From: JAFGRU01 sp016934985
GTDB lineage: Bacteria > Desulfobacterota > Desulfuromonadia > Desulfuromonadales > JAAYDE01
Reading direction: 5' to 3'
DNA: 64,000 bases
NCBI GenBank assembly: GCA_963665045.2
Contig: CAXXJQ010000006.1
Coordinates: 620,001-684,000 of the forward strand
This document shows, in pieces, positions 52,885-61,683 of the stretch (positions are counted from its first letter, which is position 1; each line of letters starts with the position of its first letter). Position numbers and translations under genes: made by a program. The notes beneath the pieces are model-generated. The model worked only from the letters and a program-made list of their open reading frames with translations, did not search any database and was not told the DNA's origin.

Positions 52885-53694
52885 TTATTCGGCCATAATC
52901 GTTTTCCAGGCATGGCGGGTCAGGAAACTTTCATTGACATTTCCTTCCATTTCTTCAAAAAGAGCCCAGGGCACGGAAAAGGAAAGGATGTTCCTGCCAA
53001 GAAGTTTGCGCAAAAAGAAACGGGCAGATATATCGGTCAGGCCAATAACCGCACGCGGGCTGGTTTGTTCGGACTCAAAAAAGGGGAAAAGTCCCACACT
53101 GGCGCAACCGGAGCAGAATGGAATGCGCACATTATCAATACCCGGACGGGCGAAGTTGGTGAGAACCGTCAACGCGGACAATTGATCGGGCTCGACCAGA
53201 AAGGCAACAACTTTGGGCTTTTCTCCCGTCTCCAGGGCCTCCAGGGGCTTAACAACCACATAAGGGCCTTCCGGTTCGATCCTGGGCACCTCTTCAAGGT
53301 ACTGGGCCACCAGCTCCGGCGTTTTCACAAAACCTTCCCCCTCGGCAAACTCATCGATCAGAATTTTTGGCGCACCGCCCTCAATCAGTTTTTCCATCAT
53401 GGCGCGGCCATGATCCCAATCCTGGTTGCCGATGGAAAGAAAACGCAAGAAGCACTCTCGTCCGCCCGGAAAATCATCCGGACAGGAGGGCTCCAGGCCG
53501 AGCCCTTGTCCGGCGCCGGGACAGCCGCAAGTCCCTTGAGTTATGGCCACGGTTTTGCCCATTGCAGCCTTGGCAACCGCATGCATGACACACATGGGCT
53601 TAAACTTTTCAGACGCGACTGGAGCTTCCTGAGCATAAAAAATTGCCAGGGGAGGGTACTTGAGGGACAAAGCCCGGGCAATACTCGAGAGCAT
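52885..53694 (-). CDS. DUF169 family protein
   Basis: This is a 269-residue protein of the DUF169 family: KYPPLAIFYAQEAP near the start, TCGCPGAGQGLGLE, ECFLRFLSIGN and VRIPFCSGCASVGLFPFFE, with paired cysteines (C57/C59 and later C195/C198 region) that may bind metal or an Fe-S cluster. DUF169 members are common in anaerobes, and their role is not established. AGGAGG precedes the ATG. It is followed by 93 bp and a secreted orphan upstream on the same strand. Confidence 0.85.
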   Translation of the reverse strand: MLSSIARALSLKYPPLAIFYAQEAPVASEKFKPMCVMHAVAKAAMGKTVAITQGTCGCPGAGQGLGLEPSCPDDFPGGRECFLRFLSIGNQDWDHGRAMMEKLIEGGAPKILIDEFAEGEGFVKTPELVAQYLEEVPRIEPEGPYVVVKPLEALETGEKPKVVAFLVEPDQLSALTVLTNFARPGIDNVRIPFCSGCASVGLFPFFESEQTSPRAVIGLTDISARFFLRKLLGRNILSFSVPWALFEEMEGNVNESFLTRHAWKTIMAE

Positions 53695-53787
53695 ATTATC
53701 CTCCTGTTTCGGACAAAAGGGGCAGGGCTTTCCTGAGGAGCAGCTTGCTGAAAGAGGGTACGCTCTTTTTCAAGCATGTCCCTGCAA

Positions 53788-54225
53788 TCAAGGCAAAAAG
53801 GCTCGCGCCCGGTCGGGAAAGATCTCAACATCAACCGTTGAATAACGCTCCTGAAGTCCTTTGAAATACTCTGGCCCGTTAAGGCATTCGGGGTTTTCAA
53901 CTTCACTACACGGTATTTCGAGAACCTCCCACTCACCATCTTTAAGCCGCATGAGAGCTGATATGTCCTCGTATCGATTCAAACCATCCTGCGATTGAGG
54001 CAAGGTTTGAGCCCACGCCCAACCATTCCTGACCCTCAGATGTTTGACGACGAAAACCACATCCAGCCCATGGAGCCGTTTCACCTCGTTGCGAAGAGCA
54101 TCAAGAACCTGTTTTCGCAACAGATCCCCCGGGGGCGGCGTCAAATTCGAATCCGAGGCTTGCGCAAGGATGCAAAGGACGACAAGCACCAGGGTAGTCA
54201 AAACCATGAACGTTTTGCGTTTCAT
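53788..54225 (-). CDS. Secreted orphan protein
   Basis: This is a 145-residue exported protein. The start MKRKTFMVLTTLVLVVLCILAQA is a signal peptide with a likely cleavage after AQA. The mature part (about 122 residues) is a small globular domain with RNGWAWAQTLPQSQDG and LKDGEWEVLEIPCSEVENPECL, where two cysteines could form a disulfide. ATG 54225 is preferred for the signal; an ATG at 54237 is possible. No family is recognised. It is transcribed with the same orientation as the IQLDGDV-motif genes. Confidence 0.72.
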   Translation of the reverse strand: MKRKTFMVLTTLVLVVLCILAQASDSNLTPPPGDLLRKQVLDALRNEVKRLHGLDVVFVVKHLRVRNGWAWAQTLPQSQDGLNRYEDISALMRLKDGEWEVLEIPCSEVENPECLNGPEYFKGLQERYSTVDVEIFPDRARAFLP

Positions 54226-54352
54226 ATTTTCTCGCATCCGACAGCGAACCTGGTGCTTTAGGAAATGGACAGGGCATATCCATTTTCCCGGTTATCATCT
54301 TGAATTATGTTCCAGATCTCCGAAACATTGAAGCTTTCAGAGGAGAGCGGGA

Positions 54353-54889
54353 TCACAAGGGGACAAGTTCTTCCGCCTCCTTCTTGCCCTCCAGCCATAG
54401 GCGCCCGACCCGGCGGCGGACATTCATAAGGAAAAGGCAACGCAGCGCAGTGCCGCCCACTGTCACCAAAAACGATACAACCCATCCAAGAATACTTTTC
54501 CACTCGAGTGAGTACCAGCCGGCGACACTCGAAATAAAAAGGCCGAGGGCACCGGCAATAATAGCAACATAACGCACCCGGCCCAGATTCTCGACCAGTT
54601 TCTGCAACGGGATTATGGCCGCATCAACCTCTTTCAGGTGACTGGCGGCAAGCACTTCAAAGTCCGCCCGCATCAGCGTATCGGGGTGGTAGGCCGTAAC
54701 CACATCGCCATCCAACTGAATTACAGTCTGGGCATAGATCGCAGCTTGATCGCCGTCGGCACCGTACGCCGACTGAATCACCAGACCGCCCGTCATCAAC
54801 TGCGCCACATGGTCCAGCGCCTGCCGCATATCCGTCCACCCCCCGAAAATATCAAGAAACCGCATTGCTGCCCAAAATTTGCTTTTCAT
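54353..54889 (-). CDS. IQLDGDV-motif protein with two membrane helices
   Basis: The product has 178 residues. The first half is helical and carries YAQTVIQLDGDVVTAYHPDTL (about 52-72); the second half has two hydrophobic helices (about 105-124 and 130-152) and ends in a charged tail (RRRVGRLWLEGKKEAEELVPL). The motif QT-x-IQLDGDV recurs in the next two genes upstream in the operon. Start ribosome site is weak. No family is recognised. Confidence 0.68.
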   Translation of the reverse strand: MKSKFWAAMRFLDIFGGWTDMRQALDHVAQLMTGGLVIQSAYGADGDQAAIYAQTVIQLDGDVVTAYHPDTLMRADFEVLAASHLKEVDAAIIPLQKLVENLGRVRYVAIIAGALGLFISSVAGWYSLEWKSILGWVVSFLVTVGGTALRCLFLMNVRRRVGRLWLEGKKEAEELVPL

Positions 54890-54903
54890 TCAAAGATTAT
54901 CTG

Positions 54904-55692
54904 TCAACGGCTATTGCGCCGAGGCAGAAATAGATCTACCAGTCCCCCGGCAACCTCTTTGACGATTTCGAAGAGACCTTTCCAGTAACGCAGGCTGATA
55001 TCGATACCCATTTCATGGACCTTGAGCATCGCCTCCCGGGTTTCGGACGGCAGCCCGCTCTGGATACGGGTGATAACGTCGCCATCAAGCTGGATCATCG
55101 TCTGCATATAGACGTTTTCTACTCCCATGTCCCAGATCTTGCGTACGCCGATGGCATGGTCCACCGGCATACGGCCAAGGGGAAGACGTCGGATTGCAGG
55201 ATCGACCAGGTGGTTGCGGTTATAACCCTTATTCAACCACTTCTGCCAAAGAGGATCGGCTTCGACAAGGTCATTGATGATGCCTTTCAACAGATCGCAA
55301 TTGCGCTGAATACGGCAGAGAATGACACGTTCCACGTCGTCAAAATGCCTCATGGCTTCCGGGGAGGCGAGAGTCCTTTGCGCAGCCCAACGCAAGCGGT
55401 CGAAAGTTTCCACATCGGCGGTCACCCTCGGTGTTTTCACCTGGTTGGCGGTTTCGGGGGAGAGAATACAGGGCTGCCAGGTGTTACGAACGCCCTCTTT
55501 CATTTCCCACAAGGAAGTCAGATCAAGCTTTTTCATCAGTCTGTTGCTGTAAAGGTCCGCTATGTCCAGCAAGGCATGAGGCAGCACCGGCATCTTGCGG
55601 CCCGACAGGTTAGGTTTTTCAATGGTATTGATCTCGAGACTGAGCAGATCGCGCCCGATTTCACGGAAGGTGGCGGCGAACTCCCTGGCCAT
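54904..55692 (-). CDS. IQLDGDV-motif soluble protein
   Basis: The product has 262 residues, mainly alpha-helical and without membrane helices. Near residue 202 it has MQTMIQLDGDVITRIQSGL, matching the motif of the 54353-54889 protein at nine positions. The C-terminus (RYWKGLFEIVKEVAGGLVDLFLPRR) is amphipathic and could bind membrane. GGAGGT precedes the ATG. It lies 14 bp upstream of that gene and 61 bp after the 118-residue gene. Confidence 0.68.
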   Translation of the reverse strand: MAREFAATFREIGRDLLSLEINTIEKPNLSGRKMPVLPHALLDIADLYSNRLMKKLDLTSLWEMKEGVRNTWQPCILSPETANQVKTPRVTADVETFDRLRWAAQRTLASPEAMRHFDDVERVILCRIQRNCDLLKGIINDLVEADPLWQKWLNKGYNRNHLVDPAIRRLPLGRMPVDHAIGVRKIWDMGVENVYMQTMIQLDGDVITRIQSGLPSETREAMLKVHEMGIDISLRYWKGLFEIVKEVAGGLVDLFLPRRNSR

Positions 55693-55753
55693 GGTTTACC
55701 TCCGGCTGCACGTTTTTCCTGATTTAAATTGGGGCGGCAACATCCAGGTTGAT

Positions 55754-56110
55754 TCAGGGCATGCCCGCATCCTTTTCCTGATTGAAGATGCCGACAATTT
55801 CCTTGGCCATGTCTGTAAGCAGTTTAAGGTTGCGGTCGATTATTTCGTTGCCCAATTTGACCTGCCGCTCGTGGAATTCGCGTAGCGCATCGTCCTGGCC
55901 GGGTGCAAAGGCCTCATCCATGCCATTGATGACGTCACCCTGCGCCAGGTGAATGACCGTTACCATCGCTTTATGATCTGGGGCGATATCGATCTTGCGA
56001 TTTTCTGGTTCGAATGCCTTACTCACAGTCACCTTGCCCACGGCGGTGACAATCTGTAGCTGCTCAACTGCCTTTAGAGCACCGATTACCTTGTCTGCCA
56101 ACTGTCCCAT
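55754..56110 (-). CDS. Small IQLDGDV-like motif protein
   Basis: The product has 118 residues, alpha-helical and soluble. A weaker copy of the shared motif is MVTVIHLAQGDVINGMDEAF (about 49-68). AGGAGGTG lies 5 bp before the ATG, a strong site. It is the first gene of the three-gene set. No family is recognised. Confidence 0.68.
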   Translation of the reverse strand: MGQLADKVIGALKAVEQLQIVTAVGKVTVSKAFEPENRKIDIAPDHKAMVTVIHLAQGDVINGMDEAFAPGQDDALREFHERQVKLGNEIIDRNLKLLTDMAKEIVGIFNQEKDAGMP

Positions 56111-56494
56111 GGTTCACCTCCTGTTGAAATCCCGGGTTCGTTGTCCTGGAAAAACGGCCATAAAATCGCGTCTTTTGTGAATTAAGTCCGTGCTTCCCTC
56201 TTGGCCAACATGGTGAAGACGACTATCCTCTGTATTATCCAACGGGAAGCACTATCTAAAATCTTTAATTTCAAATAGTGCAGAGTAAATAATTCACAGG
56301 CCTTAATGGGGACTTCGGAACAGCATGTTCTTGCTTTTCATCCTCAAACCATTGGTTATCTCTGGCTTGAAGAGCAACGAAGACCGGGCACAAGAACAAA
56401 AAGAGATCAACCTTAAAGCCTTGGGAAAAAAGATCTTTGGGGAACCCAAAATATCCATCTCATTGCAGACAAACATATTATGAATTAAGTATAG
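56111..56494. other. Intergenic region without recognised gene
   Basis: These 384 bp separate the IQLDGDV-motif genes from the export locus. I see no gene with a ribosome site, no promoter I would trust and no RNA gene. A repeat copy starts at 56487. Confidence 0.5.
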
Positions 56495-56540
56495 CAATGT
56501 CTATGGGAAAAGATTAAAAATTCATAGGATAGAAAACCAA
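56487..56540. repeat. Dispersed intergenic repeat, copy 2
   Basis: This stretch matches 51910-51965 on the same strand, with the shared runs listed for that copy. It ends at the terminator stem that follows. On the minus strand it lies immediately downstream of the HlyD adaptor gene. Confidence 0.65.
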
Positions 56541-56559
56541 AGCCCCTGAAAAACAGGGG
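56541..56559 (-). terminator. Probable terminator of the export operon
   Basis: GCCCCTG (56541-56547) and CAGGGGC (56553-56559) form a 7-bp GC stem with a 5-nt A-rich loop, 8 bp past the adaptor stop on the minus strand. A short TTTGGTTTT tail follows. Confidence 0.65.
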
Positions 56560-56566
56560 CTTAAAT

Positions 56567-57286
56567 TTAAAAAATCACCTGACACCTGAGTCCGGCAGGT
56601 AGTTTCAGTTTTGGGTTGGGAAGTTCGACCCGCACCCCGAAGGTACCGCTGCCGGCATCGATAACCTGGTCGACAATGACAACTTTGGCCGGATAGCTGC
56701 CCCCCACCGGCTCCGGAAGCACCACCTGGACCGCCGTACCCTCCTTTATAGCCCCGAAGAAATCAGACGAAACCACCAGCTCGACATTCAGCGGGTTGAT
56801 CTGGGCGATGGTCAAAAAGGGCTCTTCGCCCACATATTCCCCCGGCGCTCCCTTGCGTTCCACCACCACCCCGTCGATGGTGCTGCGGATGGTGCGCAGG
56901 GCCAGACGCTCCTGGGCTTCGGCCAGCTCGAGCTCGGCGAGCTGAATTTCGGTCTCGATCTCATCCTTCTCATGGATGGAAATCAGCTGTTTCTTGTAAA
57001 GTTCCTCATTGCGCACCGCTTTGCGCTTGCCGAATTCAACCCTTGCCTCTGCCACCCTGACTGCGGCCCTCTCCACCCCTGATTTGAGACGGACCAGCAC
57101 CTGTCCGCGCCGGACCTTGTCGCCGCGCTCAACCAATACCGTTTCAAGAATACCCGCAACCTGGGTGCTGAACCCGACCAGCTCCTTGGGCTCGATCAGT
57201 CCTTCGAAAGGCGGCAAATCCGCAGCCCAAACGGGCGCAGAACAGACAAAAATCAATAATAGCGTCAGCCCCAACCAGCGTTTCAT
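56567..57286 (-). CDS. HlyD/RND-type periplasmic adaptor
   Basis: This is a 239-residue membrane-fusion adaptor. A signal sequence (MKRWLGLTLLLIFVCSAPVWA) opens it. A lipoyl-like half-motif (about 40-65: STQVAGILETVLVERGDKVRRGQVLVRL), a coiled coil (about 70-125), the second lipoyl half (TIDGVVVERKGAPGEYVGEEPFL) and a beta-barrel end follow. It lacks the long hairpin of type I secretion adaptors. It is the last gene of the export locus, 210 bp after the SecA-like gene with a repeat pair between, and no matching inner-membrane pump is nearby. Confidence 0.87.
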   Translation of the reverse strand: MKRWLGLTLLLIFVCSAPVWAADLPPFEGLIEPKELVGFSTQVAGILETVLVERGDKVRRGQVLVRLKSGVERAAVRVAEARVEFGKRKAVRNEELYKKQLISIHEKDEIETEIQLAELELAEAQERLALRTIRSTIDGVVVERKGAPGEYVGEEPFLTIAQINPLNVELVVSSDFFGAIKEGTAVQVVLPEPVGGSYPAKVVIVDQVIDAGSGTFGVRVELPNPKLKLPAGLRCQVIF

Positions 57287-57318
57287 CCAAGACTCCTGTT
57301 CGAATTGAAAAAAATTAC

Positions 57319-57410
57319 GTTACTACTCAGCACAAGGCCTCGCATCGCCCATCCACGCGGCCCTTGGAATGGGCGATGCGAGGCCTTGTGCCGACAAGCT
57401 GAATAATTAC
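57319..57410. repeat. MITE-like intergenic element, copy A
   Basis: The core is a perfect 22-bp stem (57331-57352 with 57369-57390) with a 16-bp loop. Outer ends GTTACTACTCAG (57319-57330) and CTGAATAATTAC (57399-57410) pair at nine of twelve positions. Its left 34 bp match the left end of the element at 61684. Confidence 0.82.
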
Positions 57411-57468
57411 GCTTCTTTTTGACATAAAAAGAAAGCAGGTGTCGTCCGGGACCGCAACTCCGGTCCTC
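57411..57468. repeat. Structured intergenic repeat, copy 2
   Basis: CTTCTTTTTGACATAAAAAG (57412-57431) and GTCGTCCGGGACCGCAACTC match the two hairpins of the 21265-21326 element with a 4-bp deletion. It follows the MITE-like copy A directly. Confidence 0.68.
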
Positions 57469-57496
57469 AATCTTCGGATAAAAGAAAAAATCCCCT

Positions 57497-59491
57497 TTAT
57501 TCCAACCTTCCAGAAAAGGAAAGTAGACTTCCCCGTGTCTGATCCTGCAGAAAAAGAGCCTTACGCACCCGGCTGTGATAGCGTTCAAGCCTCTGCTGAG
57601 CCATATGAGTCGCCCACCGCGAAAGCAAACGCTTTGCCACCGGAAAATTGATGGCCAGCTGCCTTGCCAACGCGGCAAGAGGACCGCCATGGCCGCCCTC
57701 GAAAAGAAAATCCTCCAGGGAAAGAATTGCCTCGAAACTGCCGGGGTCCCCCTGGCGCCCGCAGCGCCCGGCCAACTGGCGGTCGATGCGAGCCGCTTCA
57801 TGACGCTCGGTGATAATAACATGAAGCCCGCCCATTTCGCGCACTCCGTTTCCAAGAATGATATCGGTTCCGCGTCCCGCCATGTTGGTGGCGATGGTAA
57901 TGCTTGCGACGCTGCCGGCCGTACTGATGATGGCGGCCTCTTCGGCATCCTGCTTGGCGTTCAACAATTGGTGGGCCAGACCGGCCTGGCGTACCAACTG
58001 CGCCAACTGCTCGGAGGCGGCCACGGAACGCGTGCCAATAAGCACCGGTCGGCCCTGGCGGTGAAGTTCAGCGGTCCGCGCTACCACGGCCAGCCACTTC
58101 TCCTCGCGGGTAGCAAAGATCCGGTCGGCAAGTCTTTTGCGGATCACCGGCTTGTGGGTGGAAACCCGGAGGGTGGGGAGATGATACACCGACCATAATT
58201 CTCCGGCCACTTCCCGGGCCGTTCCTGTCATGCCGGAAAGCATCAGATAACGACGGAAAAAGCGCTGATAACTGATCTTGGCCAGGGGCTCGCGGCGTCG
58301 GGTCAGCTCACACCCTTCCTTCAACTCAATCATCTGGTGAAGGCCCTGCTCCCAGGAACGGTCCGCCATGACCCGGCCTGTAAATTCATCGATAATCTGG
58401 ACTTTGCCGTCGCGCAACAGATACTGCTCATCACGATGAAACAGGTGAATCGCGGTGAGCGCCTGGTTAACCGTCGACTCGCGCCTGACCAGGCCGCTCC
58501 AAAGAGGCCCCGATTCCCTGGTGAGATCGGCAATCCGTTGCCGGCCTGCATCGGTCAGATAGAGCTGCCGACGCGCCGCATCAATGACGTAGTCGTCCTC
58601 AACCTGAAGGTTCGCAGCCAGCTCCAAAGCCTGCTCGAAAAACTCCTGTTCTTCAGGGATATCCGCTGTGCCTGAGATAATCAGCGGCGTACGCGCCTCA
58701 TCGACAAGCACGCTGTCGGCCTCGTCGACAATGGCGAAATGGAGACCGCGCATGAGAAGGCGCTTGCTGCGAGGCTGGCCGCCATGGAGGTATTCGGTCT
58801 GGACAAAAATAGGGTCGGGTCTTTCTCCAAGGACCAATCGGTCGCGCAGATAATCAAAAACCAATTCCTTGTTGGTTGCATAAGTGATGGGGCACTGGTA
58901 TGCCAGACGCCTCTCCTCCGGAGTCTGGCCATGCAGAACCCGGCCGACGCTCAACCCTAAAGAACGGTAGAGGGGCTCCATGGTATCGGCATCGCGAGAG
59001 GTCAAATAATCGTTGACGCTGATGACATGCACGGGAATGCCGGCCAAAGCGGCGGTAGCGGCGGTCAGAGTCGCGGTCAGGGTTTTGCCCTCGCCGGTTT
59101 CCATCTCGGCAACCATGCCCCGCAGCATGACCAGGGCGCCGCTCAACTGGCTGCCGTAATGGCGCATACCGAGGACACGTGTGCTCTGTTCACGGATCAG
59201 GGCAAAACTTTTGACCACATGCCGGGGTGCGAAACCGTCAGCATGCAGCTCGTGCCGCAAAGCATCAAGCGCACGCTTCAATTCCTCATCCGACAATTTT
59301 CCCAAATCCGGACCGGCAGCTTCAATTTCGGCAAGCAGGCCGTTAATCTCCCGGCGCCCCCACGGCAGACGGCGCCAATAACCGAGCCCCGAATGGATGG
59401 TTCTATCCAGCCACTTTTCAACCCGGTCGGGCTGCTCCGGCCGCAGGTCCCTGGTTGCGGGAGGATGGGAAAAGGTTGCCGTCATGCTCAT
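57497..59491 (-). CDS. SecA-like export ATPase, C-terminally shortened
   Basis: This 664-residue protein has the SecA motor: Walker A ETGEGKTL (about 131-138), VDEADSVLVDEARTPLIISG (Walker B, about 255-274), the preprotein cross-linking region, IATNMAGRGTDIILG and the ARIDRQLAGRCGRQGDPGS arginine-finger motif. It stops soon after AQQRLERYHSRVRKALFLQD, so most of the helical wing, the C-terminal linker and the zinc-binding SEC-C tail of the 900-residue housekeeping SecA are missing. It is therefore an accessory SecA. ATG 59491 has AGGG 8 bp upstream; a longer frame would run into the membrane protein gene. It lies 23 bp downstream of that gene. Confidence 0.9.
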   Translation of the reverse strand: MSMTATFSHPPATRDLRPEQPDRVEKWLDRTIHSGLGYWRRLPWGRREINGLLAEIEAAGPDLGKLSDEELKRALDALRHELHADGFAPRHVVKSFALIREQSTRVLGMRHYGSQLSGALVMLRGMVAEMETGEGKTLTATLTAATAALAGIPVHVISVNDYLTSRDADTMEPLYRSLGLSVGRVLHGQTPEERRLAYQCPITYATNKELVFDYLRDRLVLGERPDPIFVQTEYLHGGQPRSKRLLMRGLHFAIVDEADSVLVDEARTPLIISGTADIPEEQEFFEQALELAANLQVEDDYVIDAARRQLYLTDAGRQRIADLTRESGPLWSGLVRRESTVNQALTAIHLFHRDEQYLLRDGKVQIIDEFTGRVMADRSWEQGLHQMIELKEGCELTRRREPLAKISYQRFFRRYLMLSGMTGTAREVAGELWSVYHLPTLRVSTHKPVIRKRLADRIFATREEKWLAVVARTAELHRQGRPVLIGTRSVAASEQLAQLVRQAGLAHQLLNAKQDAEEAAIISTAGSVASITIATNMAGRGTDIILGNGVREMGGLHVIITERHEAARIDRQLAGRCGRQGDPGSFEAILSLEDFLFEGGHGGPLAALARQLAINFPVAKRLLSRWATHMAQQRLERYHSRVRKALFLQDQTRGSLLSFSGRLE

Positions 59492-59514
59492 ATCGATAGC
59501 CCTGGAGATCGAAA

Positions 59515-61659
59515 TTAAATTGAAAAATGGCTCAGCAACAGCCGTCTGAAGGCCCGGAACCAGCGCCACGCCAGGGGTTCCGGGGAATGCTCGAAGCGGA
59601 CAAAGACCCGTTCTTCAACCTTGAAGGTTGCTGCCCTGGCGGGCTGGATATCAAATTGGAAGAGGCGTTCGAGGACCTGGGGATAATCGGGCTCACGCGG
59701 GTCGATGGCGTAAAGGCCACCCCCTTCGATACTGAAGGCCAGACTTGGAAGAATGCGGCTCGCTGCCGGGACCTCGCGAATAACGCTGGCCGGTATGGTC
59801 TCACCAACATTTTCCGCCAGCCTTATCTCCACTGAATGCGTATCGTTCCGCACCCGCTCGATATCGTCCTGGGGAATCAGCGCCCTGACCCGCATGCGCC
59901 CCGAATCCAGCACGTAGCCCAAAGGCATGCCGCGCCGGTAAAAACGCCCGGTCACGTCCACGGCATCGGGCAGCACGAAAATGCCCGTTGAAGAACTGCG
60001 CAACAGCAGGGCTTCCCGGCGCTGGCGGGCATGATTCAGCTCGGCCTCCAGACGCGCCAATGCCTCTTTCATCAGAACCGTCTCCGTGCGGTCTCCAAGA
60101 AAACTCACCTGATAGCGCGTCTGGTATTCCTCGAAACGGGCCTCGAGAAAACGGACCTGAGTATCCAGTTCGGGATTTTCACTTCTCATCAGGGGCGTTC
60201 CGGGCACCACCCGACTACCGCTGGGAACCAGCACATCGGTGACAAACCCGTCGGCGGCAGCAAAAACCCGCGACTCATCAGGTGCCCAGGTAACCCCTTC
60301 GCAGCTGGTGTAAAGCGGCACGGGAAGAAAAAGCAAGGCACTGATAAGCAATGCCAGGGGCAGCACAACCATCAATCCGATGCGAACACGTTTGCGTTGC
60401 ATGTGAATATCCTTAATCAGATAGTTGCCGACCCGCCAGACCGGCCCGATCACCATGGCGGCGGCAACCCAGAGAGCCAGCCCAAGGCCGATAAAAAAGA
60501 ATTTTCCGGCTACAAATAAAATGATGCGGACGGAAATGAAAATCCGGTAGACAAATGAGGCCAGGGCATAGACAAACAGCCAGACCGCCTCGCCTGGCGA
60601 GCCGGCGGGGTTTTCAGCCTGGCTGACACCGAGCAGATGGCGTTGGCAAAGGAAACCGAGATAGCGATTGCTGCGCTGCCCGAGATTGGGGATTTCGAGA
60701 AAATCGGCCAGAACATAATAGGCGTCGAAGCGCAAGAGAGGATTGCCATTGAAAAGCACGGTCGAAACCCCGGCGATAAGCATGACGTTATATGCCGTAG
60801 CCCGCACGGCACCGGGCTCCACGTTGAGCCAGACCAGCAGGGCCAGAGCGGCCAGAAAAAGCTCAATAAGAATACCGGCCCCACCGATCAGCATGCGCTT
60901 GCGCTTGTCCTCGAAAGCCAGGGACGAAGACGCATCCACATAAGGGATGGGCATGAAAACCAGGAGCATGATCCCCATTTCATGGACCTCCCCGCCCCAT
61001 TTTTTGACCAGAAAGGCGTGGCCGAACTCATGAATGATTTTCAGGATCGGATAAACCAGGCTGATCAGCAGGAGATTTTCCAGGCTCATCAAACTGTCGC
61101 TAAAATCGCCGGCCAGGTCCGGCCAGTGGAGAGCCGCCAGCACCACGCCGGAACCGACCAGCATAGCCCACACAAGCAACGCCCAGGTCCCTAGAAAAGG
61201 AAGCATAAAGGGCAGGCTGGCCGACAGAAAACGGTCGGGGTCGATGAGGGGGAAACGGACCGACATGGGGGAGAGTAGATTGGTCATCAGGAGACTGCGC
61301 TTCCCCCGCCGGCGACGCTCCTGCAGATCGGTGAAGTCGGGCAGGGCGCAGGTCTGCAGGAGATCGGAGCGGAACAGCCCCGACAGCAGACCGATGGTTT
61401 CATCCTGGGTCGGCATGTGATCACCGAGCCGGGCGCAGGCGGTTTCCCATATCTGTCCCAGGGTGCGGCGCCCGTCCATGAGGCCGATGAGCTGGTAGGC
61501 CTCCGGAGAGAAGCGATGGTGACGGCCGGTAAAACGGTCCTGTATGACAAACCAGTCCTGGCCGCGGTAGGCGTGCTTGTAAATCTGCACATGGCTGCGC
61601 AGACGCGGCTTGAGAGGAGCCACCCGATACCAGGACTGGCTGAAAAGCGATTCACTCAT
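59515..61659 (-). CDS. PqqD-S2P (M50) peptidase-HlyD fusion membrane protein
   Basis: This is a 714-residue protein of three parts. An N-terminal PqqD-like domain (about 20-110: YRGQDWFVIQDRFTGRHHRFSPEAYQLIGLMDG). A membrane S2P/M50 zinc-protease core follows (about 145-420) with HEFGHAF (210-216) in one helix and NGNPLLRFDAYYVL (Asp312) in another. Last comes a periplasmic HlyD region (about 450-660: FAAADGFVTDVLVPSGSRVVPG and a coiled coil). This is the YydH-like layout that couples recognition of a leader peptide to proteolysis and to passage through the envelope. It lies between the GAF-HlyD gene and the SecA-like gene. Confidence 0.88.
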   Translation of the reverse strand: MSESLFSQSWYRVAPLKPRLRSHVQIYKHAYRGQDWFVIQDRFTGRHHRFSPEAYQLIGLMDGRRTLGQIWETACARLGDHMPTQDETIGLLSGLFRSDLLQTCALPDFTDLQERRRRGKRSLLMTNLLSPMSVRFPLIDPDRFLSASLPFMLPFLGTWALLVWAMLVGSGVVLAALHWPDLAGDFSDSLMSLENLLLISLVYPILKIIHEFGHAFLVKKWGGEVHEMGIMLLVFMPIPYVDASSSLAFEDKRKRMLIGGAGILIELFLAALALLVWLNVEPGAVRATAYNVMLIAGVSTVLFNGNPLLRFDAYYVLADFLEIPNLGQRSNRYLGFLCQRHLLGVSQAENPAGSPGEAVWLFVYALASFVYRIFISVRIILFVAGKFFFIGLGLALWVAAAMVIGPVWRVGNYLIKDIHMQRKRVRIGLMVVLPLALLISALLFLPVPLYTSCEGVTWAPDESRVFAAADGFVTDVLVPSGSRVVPGTPLMRSENPELDTQVRFLEARFEEYQTRYQVSFLGDRTETVLMKEALARLEAELNHARQRREALLLRSSSTGIFVLPDAVDVTGRFYRRGMPLGYVLDSGRMRVRALIPQDDIERVRNDTHSVEIRLAENVGETIPASVIREVPAASRILPSLAFSIEGGGLYAIDPREPDYPQVLERLFQFDIQPARAATFKVEERVFVRFEHSPEPLAWRWFRAFRRLLLSHFSI

Positions 61660-61683
61660 TGAAACTGTTCACCTTTTCGAGGG

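Noticed and set aside
52765..53736. Plus-strand open frame of about 320 codons opposite the DUF169 gene
   Set aside because: DUF169 motifs are clear on the minus strand, while this frame shows no family pattern.
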